NCBI GenBank assembly: GCA_029262975.1
Contig: JAJCYJ010000389.1
Location: 1 to 10,338, forward strand
Length of the DNA: 10,338 bases
Source of the DNA: Saprospiraceae bacterium
Lineage (GTDB): Bacteria; Bacteroidota; Bacteroidia; Chitinophagales; Saprospiraceae
Reading direction: 5' to 3'
A program made the position numbers and the translations under genes. Each line of letters opens with the position of its first letter. The first letter of the stretch is position 1. Shown piece by piece: positions 6,003-10,338 of the stretch. The notes under the pieces were generated by a model. It was not told where the DNA came from. It was given only the letters and a program-made list of their open reading frames with translations, and searched no databases.

Positions 6003-6046
6003 GTAGGCGCAGCCTACACCCAACGGGGCTCCTGCAATACCCGAGC
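6003..6046. other. GC-rich hairpin element between convergent genes
   Basis: GTAGGC (6003-6008) and GCCTAC (6012-6017) make a perfect 6-bp stem with a 3-nt loop. A weaker pairing, GCTC (6028-6031) with GAGC (6043-6046), follows and can be extended by two G-U pairs. The stretch is clearly richer in GC than the sequence around it. It lies in the 153-nt gap between the end of operon B and the end of the minus-strand SPOR gene, where it may act as a two-way transcription end. There is no clear T-run on either side. An interspersed palindromic repeat is the alternative. Confidence 0.4.
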
Positions 6047-6082
6047 TTAAAGAGATCGTCTTATTCCAATTCTAATTGCAAT

Positions 6083-7264
6083 TTATTCCTGTTTTACAAA
6101 TGCGCCCGAATATCCCAGTTGTTTTAATTCTTCGGCTATTCTTTCTGCTTCTTCTCTGGTGGAGTAGAATCCGAGCTTGTATCTATACAAATTGCGTCCT
6201 TCCACCTTTTCTACAATGATTGAACTGACATGAGATAGATTATCGAAGGTCTTATCACCATGTACACTTGCGAAGAACTGAACACTAAAGTTGTCTGAAT
6301 TGGTAGGGGTGATTACACGAGGTATTTCTATTTGTTCGGCTTCTAATCTAAGTCTTTCAGCATTTGCCCGTGCGACCCTGTTCGCTTCTTCCTTTTTTAT
6401 TCTATCTTCTTCAGCCTTGCGTTGGTCCGCTAATAATTGTTGTACCCGGAGTTGTTCTTGTCTGATTTGTTCGGCTTTGGCTCTTTCTATTTTAAGTAGT
6501 TCAGCCTCTTCTTCCTGTCGTTTTTGTTCAGCCAAATCATCTACATCTTCTGTTTGTAATTGAGCAGCTTTCTCAAGGGCTTGATTTAAAGAGTCAGCAG
6601 CAGCCATTTCTCTTCTCAATCTTTCTGCATTTTGTCTCTCACTTTCACGAAGTGCCAGTTCCTCTTCTGTTTCGAAATCTGTTATCTCTTCTGGTGTATC
6701 AGATTCGCTCTTCATTTGACCACCAAATTTGTATCCAAAATTCACATATGTTGTACCAAATCCACCAGTTCTACCATGCTCTATTCCAAATACAAGGTTG
6801 TTGACCTGGGCGTCTCCACCGATACTCCATTTTAAATCTCCTCCTGAGCTAAACTTTTCGTAACCCACAGATACGAATGGACTAATAATCGCTGAACCCG
6901 TCTTTATTTGGTGACTGACAATTCCTCCTCCATAAAAATTACTAGATGAAAACCCTGAATTTTGAAACCGTGTGTATTTACCGTCGGCTAGAATGTTAAT
7001 CGGGAGATTGTCCGATTGTTTCAAAATGGGTACGGTCACTCTGGCCCCAAATATGGTCCCATTACTAAAGGAACTGGTATACTTGTCTACAGATAATTCG
7101 GCTCTAAATGGTCCGTTGTAAGCACCCCATAATCCAAAAGTCGAGGATCCCATTGTAGCATATTGTCCGCCAAATTCATAAGTGTTAATACCATTAAGAT
7201 TGATAAGGGTGTGTTGACCAATCGCCGTCGTACATATGAGTAAAAATAAAAGCGTTGTTTTCAT
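6083..7264 (-). CDS. Secreted beta-barrel-like / coiled-coil / SPOR domain protein
   Basis: This 393-residue protein has three parts. A signal peptide (1-16, cleavage near AIG/Q) leads into residues about 20-182, which read as alternating amphipathic strands rich in Gly and Tyr and resemble a small outer-membrane barrel. Residues about 196-312 are a charged Glu/Arg/Lys/Gln/Ala-rich segment predicted to be a long coiled coil. Residues about 325-391 are a SPOR domain (NFSVQFFASVHG, then NLYRYKLGFYSTREEAERIAEELKQLG in two blocks). SPOR domains bind peptidoglycan stripped of stem peptides and often mark division sites. The architecture suggests a tether between outer membrane and cell wall. The barrel assignment is inferred from strand pattern only. 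The gene stands alone on the minus strand, with its own candidate promoter, diverging from the S9 peptidase gene. I do not recognise a named orthologue. Confidence 0.8.
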   Translation of the reverse strand: MKTTLLFLLICTTAIGQHTLINLNGINTYEFGGQYATMGSSTFGLWGAYNGPFRAELSVDKYTSSFSNGTIFGARVTVPILKQSDNLPINILADGKYTRFQNSGFSSSNFYGGGIVSHQIKTGSAIISPFVSVGYEKFSSGGDLKWSIGGDAQVNNLVFGIEHGRTGGFGTTYVNFGYKFGGQMKSESDTPEEITDFETEEELALRESERQNAERLRREMAAADSLNQALEKAAQLQTEDVDDLAEQKRQEEEAELLKIERAKAEQIRQEQLRVQQLLADQRKAEEDRIKKEEANRVARANAERLRLEAEQIEIPRVITPTNSDNFSVQFFASVHGDKTFDNLSHVSSIIVEKVEGRNLYRYKLGFYSTREEAERIAEELKQLGYSGAFVKQE

Positions 7265-7294
7265 GATAAAGTTTTTAGCTGGGCAGATAATTTT

Positions 7295-7326
7295 CTAATA
7301 TAGTTATTTAGATTATAATAATCAAA
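7295..7326 (-). promoter_or_regulatory. Candidate promoter of the SPOR gene
   Basis: Read on the minus strand, TTTG (7326-7323) is followed after 20 nt by TATATTAG (7302-7295). This matches the Bacteroidota TTTG / TAnnTTTG pair with one mismatch in the fixed -7 positions and ideal spacing. The start would fall near 7289, about 25 nt before the ATG at 7264. It is the best-placed promoter candidate in the window. Confidence 0.5.
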
Positions 7327-7421
7327 GTGCAAAATTCCCGATGCTCAGACGATATATTATAAAAGTATTTAATTTGAATTTTAATATAACTCTTATATAC
7401 AGTAATTGTTTTTTAAAAGTT

Positions 7422-7456
7422 CGTCTACTTCTTTAAATCAAAAGACAAGGTAGACG
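7422..7456. repeat. 7-bp inverted repeat in the divergent promoter region
   Basis: CGTCTAC (7422-7428) and GTAGACG (7450-7456) are perfect inverted copies 21 nt apart. Arm centres are 28 bp apart, near two and two-thirds helical turns. It lies upstream of both divergent genes and could be an operator or an RNA hairpin in the peptidase leader. The evidence is the sequence symmetry only. Confidence 0.35.
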
Positions 7457-7574
7457 TTGGAGAATGACATATCAATACCCCATAAGTGTTAAATTTTTTC
7501 ATTAATATCACTTCCTGAAATTCTAAGAGGAGGATACCAGCATTATATTTACAATTGAGTCAATTATTTACATT

Positions 7575-9608
7575 ATGAGATACATACTTATTGGTCTTGT
7601 CGTATTCCTTTTGAATACATTAATCGCCCAACAATCTTCTACATTACAACCTATCGACATTTTTGATTTGGAATATGTTGGAGATCCACAAATTGCACCA
7701 GGTGGAACCCAGGTCGTCTATGTAAGGAACTTCAAGGATATCATGACAGATGGGAATCGTTCAAATCTTTGGATCATAGATATTGATGGTAATAATCATA
7801 AACCTTTAACCTCGGGCAATCAAAATGACTATGCTCCCCGATGGTCTCCTGACGGTAGCAAGTTAGCCTATGTTTCCAATGAAAATGGGAAGCCCCAGGT
7901 ATATATGCGTTGGATGAATGATGGTACTACAGCCAAAATAACAAACCTTCAAAAGTCCCCTTCTGGCATGAAATGGTCTCCAGATGGAAAATGGTTAGCC
8001 ATGACAATGAGTGTAAAAGAAGAACAAAAAAAACATGATGTTTTACCTCCAAGACCTGAAGGCGCAAAATGGGCCGACGCCCCGATCTATATAGACCAGG
8101 TTAATTACCGGGGAGATGGTGAAGGATATCTTGACGTGGCCTTTGAGCAGATATTTATTCTTTCTGCCGAGGGAGGAACACCAAGACAACTGACTTTTGA
8201 TCCCCACGATCATTTTGGAATCGATTGGAATCACGATAGTAAATCATTGCTATATGCCAGTAATAACCATCCAAATTGGGAATTTGAACCCCGCAATTCA
8301 GAGATTCATCGTCTATCGATTGAAGATGGAAGTATAATTACCCTGACTTCCCGTTTTGGGCCAGATAGGTCTCCTAAAACATCCCCCGATGGTAAGTTTA
8401 TCGCATTTATCGGTCATGATGATACTTTTCAGGGATACCAGTTAGACCGGCTGTATACCATGGATAGTGACGGATCTAATATTCGATCGCTTTGTCCTGA
8501 CCTTGATAGAAACATAGAAAATATCAATTGGAGTGGTGATGGCCGCTCTATCTTCTTTCAATATGACGAGCATGGCAATACATACGTAGCGAAAACCGAC
8601 CTTAACAGTAACAGAACTCAGATAGCTGAAAATATTGGAGGATTATCCCTGGGACGCCCTTATAGCGGAGGTACTTACTCCCTGGCGACAAATGGGAACA
8701 TTGCTTTTACACATTCTACTCCGGACCATCCTTCTGATTTAGCTGTTGTTAACGCAAATCAAACCCAAAGGTTGACTAGGGTGAACGATGATCTCCTGGG
8801 ATTTAAAACGCTGGGAGATGTTGAGGAAGTTTGGTATCCTTCATCCCATGATGGACAAATGATCCAGGGTTGGGTTGTAAAACCTCCCAACTTTGATCCT
8901 GCCAAAAAATATCCATTGATGTTAGAGATTCATGGCGGACCCTTTGCTAATTATGGTTCTCGCTTTTCGGCCGAATGCCAATTGTTTGCTTCTGCAGGTT
9001 ATGTTGTGTTGTATACGAATCCACGAGGAAGCACAAGTTATGGTGCCGAATTTGGAAATCTTATCCATCATAATTATCCCGGAGAAGATTACGATGATCT
9101 TATGAGTGGGGTAGATCATGTCATTGACAAGGGCTATATAGACGATGATCAATTATACGTTACCGGTGGAAGCGGTGGAGGTGTGTTGACAGCATGGATC
9201 GTTGGCAAAACAGACCGATTCAGGGCAGCTGTTGTCGCTAAACCTGTAATTAACTGGTATAGTTTTGTGCTTTATTCTGATAACCTTGGATTCCTTTCAA
9301 AGTATTGGTTTCCAGGCAAACCATGGGATCATGTAGCACATAACATGTCCAGATCCCCTATAAGACTCGTGAAAAATGTCACGACTCCGACGATGCTATT
9401 AACCGGAGAACAAGATTGGCGTACGCCCATCTCAGAATCTGAACAGTATTATGCTGCCTTGAAGCTCGAAGGTGTAGAAACGGCCATGGTCAGAATTCCA
9501 GGTGCTAGCCATGGTATTGCTGCCAAACCAAGCAATCTGATAGCAAAAGTGAATAGCATAACACGCTGGTTTAAAGAACACAGTGTCGATAAGGAGATAA
9601 AACCTTAA
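7575..9608 (+). CDS. Exported S9 family serine peptidase (prolyl oligopeptidase / acylaminoacyl-peptidase type)
   Basis: This 677-residue peptidase has a signal peptide (1-18, cleavage near LIA/QQ), so it acts in the periplasm or is secreted. Residues about 30-400 form a TolB/DPP-like beta-propeller with repeats such as RWSPDGSKLAYVS (89-101) and KWSPDGKWLA (133-142). Residues about 415-670 are the alpha/beta-hydrolase domain: oxyanion HGGP (453-456), nucleophile S533 in GGSGGG, acid D614 in TGEQDWRTP and H646 in PGASHG. The triad is complete and in the right order. The length is usual for the family. Such enzymes cleave short peptides, often releasing dipeptides or acylated N-terminal residues; the exact specificity is not readable. 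The ATG at 7575 is chosen because it gives the signal peptide and an in-frame TAA lies at 7524-7526 with no other standard start between. It appears monocistronic and converges with the FAH-family gene. Confidence 0.93.
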   Translation: MRYILIGLVVFLLNTLIAQQSSTLQPIDIFDLEYVGDPQIAPGGTQVVYVRNFKDIMTDGNRSNLWIIDIDGNNHKPLTSGNQNDYAPRWSPDGSKLAYVSNENGKPQVYMRWMNDGTTAKITNLQKSPSGMKWSPDGKWLAMTMSVKEEQKKHDVLPPRPEGAKWADAPIYIDQVNYRGDGEGYLDVAFEQIFILSAEGGTPRQLTFDPHDHFGIDWNHDSKSLLYASNNHPNWEFEPRNSEIHRLSIEDGSIITLTSRFGPDRSPKTSPDGKFIAFIGHDDTFQGYQLDRLYTMDSDGSNIRSLCPDLDRNIENINWSGDGRSIFFQYDEHGNTYVAKTDLNSNRTQIAENIGGLSLGRPYSGGTYSLATNGNIAFTHSTPDHPSDLAVVNANQTQRLTRVNDDLLGFKTLGDVEEVWYPSSHDGQMIQGWVVKPPNFDPAKKYPLMLEIHGGPFANYGSRFSAECQLFASAGYVVLYTNPRGSTSYGAEFGNLIHHNYPGEDYDDLMSGVDHVIDKGYIDDDQLYVTGGSGGGVLTAWIVGKTDRFRAAVVAKPVINWYSFVLYSDNLGFLSKYWFPGKPWDHVAHNMSRSPIRLVKNVTTPTMLLTGEQDWRTPISESEQYYAALKLEGVETAMVRIPGASHGIAAKPSNLIAKVNSITRWFKEHSVDKEIKP

Positions 9609-9620
9609 GATATTAACAGC

Positions 9621-9700
9621 TCAGAATAGAGCATTTCTTTCTATCGGGTCAACGTTTTTGATGCACTTTATGTAGCAGAATAAACCATGTTCTATTCTGA
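9621..9700. repeat. Long inverted repeat spanning a convergent gene junction
   Basis: The arm at 9621-9634 (TCAGAATAGAGCAT) pairs with 9687-9700 (ATGTTCTATTCTGA) at 13 of 14 positions, the remaining pair being a G-U type. The loop is 52 nt. The right arm includes the TAG stop of the minus-strand gene. A nested alternative exists: CAGAATA at 9676-9682 with TATTCTG at 9693-9699 (7 bp, 10-nt loop), which uses the same right arm. The location suggests a two-way terminator or 3' end structure shared by both convergent transcripts. Confidence 0.55.
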
Positions 9701-10338
9701 AATTTCTACTTTTACTTCACCCAGCCCACTGCCTCTAACTGTAATGATATCTCCTGTTTTTAGAAACTTTGAAAGCTTGGTATTACCCGCAGATAATTCT
9801 AATTTCTTAAATCTGCTGATGCCTGCCAGTTTCGCCGCTCTTACCATCCATCGTGGTGATGAAAAAATAACACCGCCTGGAGTGCCTGTTAGGACGATAT
9901 CTCCTTTTTTTAATAGCCTGCCCGGATACTTACGATTAATGGCCTGGAGCATTTGCAGCGGTGTATAGATTAGATCACTTGTATTTTGACTTTGTCTGAT
10001 TTCACCATTGACCTGGGTTTCAATATGAATGCATGGGATGCTTTGGGATATTGTATTATTTGGCACCCAGATTTGCCCACTTACAGGGGTGAATCCTGGA
10101 AAACTTTTAGAAATCCCCCAATATTCAAATCTGTTCTTTTGTCCTTCTCCTAATACTGCAATACTCCTGGCAGAAAGATCATTTGCCATAAAGTAGCCTA
10201 ATTTGGGAGCATATTCATTGTCATCCAATAAGGACAAGTTAATGTCTTCTAAAAGTGTAAATCCCAGCTCAACTTCATAATCCAACATTATTGGAATAGG
10301 AGATATTCCGGACAATTTACCTGTAATTCCGGGTTCTA
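9692..10338 (-). CDS. Fumarylacetoacetate hydrolase (FAH) family protein, N-terminus outside window
   Basis: The frame is open from the right edge to the TAG at 9694-9692, giving about 215 C-terminal residues; there is no need to start at the internal TTG at 10315. FAH-family enzymes are metal-dependent hydrolases, decarboxylases or isomerases acting on beta-keto or oxo acids. The metal ligands are visible: the two Glu of DYEVELGF (codons near 10276 and 10270) and the Asp of GYFMANDLSARS (near 10180). TGTPGGV (9889 to about 9869) and the closing GDIITVRGSGLGEVKVEI match the family end. Between them lies a stretch of about 30 basic and hydrophobic residues that is longer than in small family members. 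The usual RGK(S/G)FD segment reads WGISKSFPGF. Substrate cannot be assigned. Its coding end lies within the inverted repeat shared with the S9 gene. Confidence 0.85.
   Translation of the reverse strand, partial: EPGITGKLSGISPIPIMLDYEVELGFTLLEDINLSLLDDNEYAPKLGYFMANDLSARSIAVLGEGQKNRFEYWGISKSFPGFTPVSGQIWVPNNTISQSIPCIHIETQVNGEIRQSQNTSDLIYTPLQMLQAINRKYPGRLLKKGDIVLTGTPGGVIFSSPRWMVRAAKLAGISRFKKLELSAGNTKLSKFLKTGDIITVRGSGLGEVKVEISE

Larger units (their letters stand above)
7265..7574. other. 310-nt divergent intergenic region
   Basis: It separates the minus-strand SPOR gene from the plus-strand S9 peptidase gene and is very AT-rich. It contains a good minus-strand promoter candidate (7295-7326), a 7-bp inverted repeat (7422-7456) and a purine-rich AGAGGAGGA (7526-7534) too far from the ATG at 7575 to serve as its ribosome binding site. 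I found no convincing promoter for the peptidase gene and no short gene. Confidence 0.6.

Noticed and set aside
6291..6563. A plus-strand open frame rich in Ser, Cys and Leu
   Set aside because: It is the antisense of the coiled-coil part of the SPOR protein; its composition is what the complement of Glu/Arg/Lys codons gives.
7526..7534. AGAGGAGGA as the ribosome binding site of the S9 peptidase gene
   Set aside because: It lies about 40 nt before the ATG at 7575 and no usable in-frame start follows it at a proper distance.
9687..9968. A plus-strand open frame of 93 codons
   Set aside because: It is antisense to the FAH-family gene, whose metal-binding and TGTPGG motifs clearly define the coding strand.

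Overview
The window looks like chromosome of a Bacteroidota bacterium (AT-rich). The evidence is a thioredoxin / ApbE / DUF4266 / DUF3570 gene order that I associate with that phylum, gene starts mostly without Shine-Dalgarno sequences, and candidate promoters of the Bacteroidota type (TTTG, about 20 nt, TAnnTTTG). I see no rRNA, tRNA, CRISPR array, insertion sequence or phage gene. Species cannot be told from the sequence.

Left edge (1-137): the last 44 codons of an unidentified plus-strand gene, encoding an extremely Asp/Glu-rich C-terminal tail. Operon A (375-3257, plus): an exported thioredoxin-like protein with CKPC, an ApbE-type FAD:protein FMN transferase, a 76-residue DUF4266 lipoprotein ending in GGGCGCN, and a DUF3570 predicted outer-membrane beta-barrel. 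The genes overlap or nearly touch, so they are probably co-transcribed. Together they suggest an envelope redox module in which ApbE may flavinylate a partner. The DUF4266 protein carries an SGA-centred motif resembling ApbE acceptor sites, and its GGG codons contain the ribosome binding site of the barrel gene.

Operon B (3643-5929, plus): a RimB-like retropepsin-fold protease (PF05618) with a TTG start, a RimK-type ATP-grasp amino-acid ligase, and a zinc-dependent succinylglutamate desuccinylase/aspartoacylase-like enzyme, packed with a 0-nt gap and a 14-nt overlap. A ligase placed beside a protease and a deacylase suggests a write-and-remove system for amino acid or glutamate-tail modification. 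The 385-nt gap before it carries two perfect inverted repeats.

Right half: a minus-strand gene (6083-7264) for a secreted protein that appears to join a small beta-barrel, a long charged coiled coil and a C-terminal SPOR domain. It diverges from a plus-strand gene (7575-9608) for an exported S9 family serine peptidase with propeller and complete catalytic triad. The latter converges on the C-terminal part of a fumarylacetoacetate hydrolase family gene that runs off the right edge (9692-10338, minus). A 13-of-14-bp inverted repeat spans the convergent junction and overlaps a shorter competing hairpin.

The best candidates for poorly described biology are the DUF4266/DUF3570/ApbE module and the RimB/RimK/deacylase triad.
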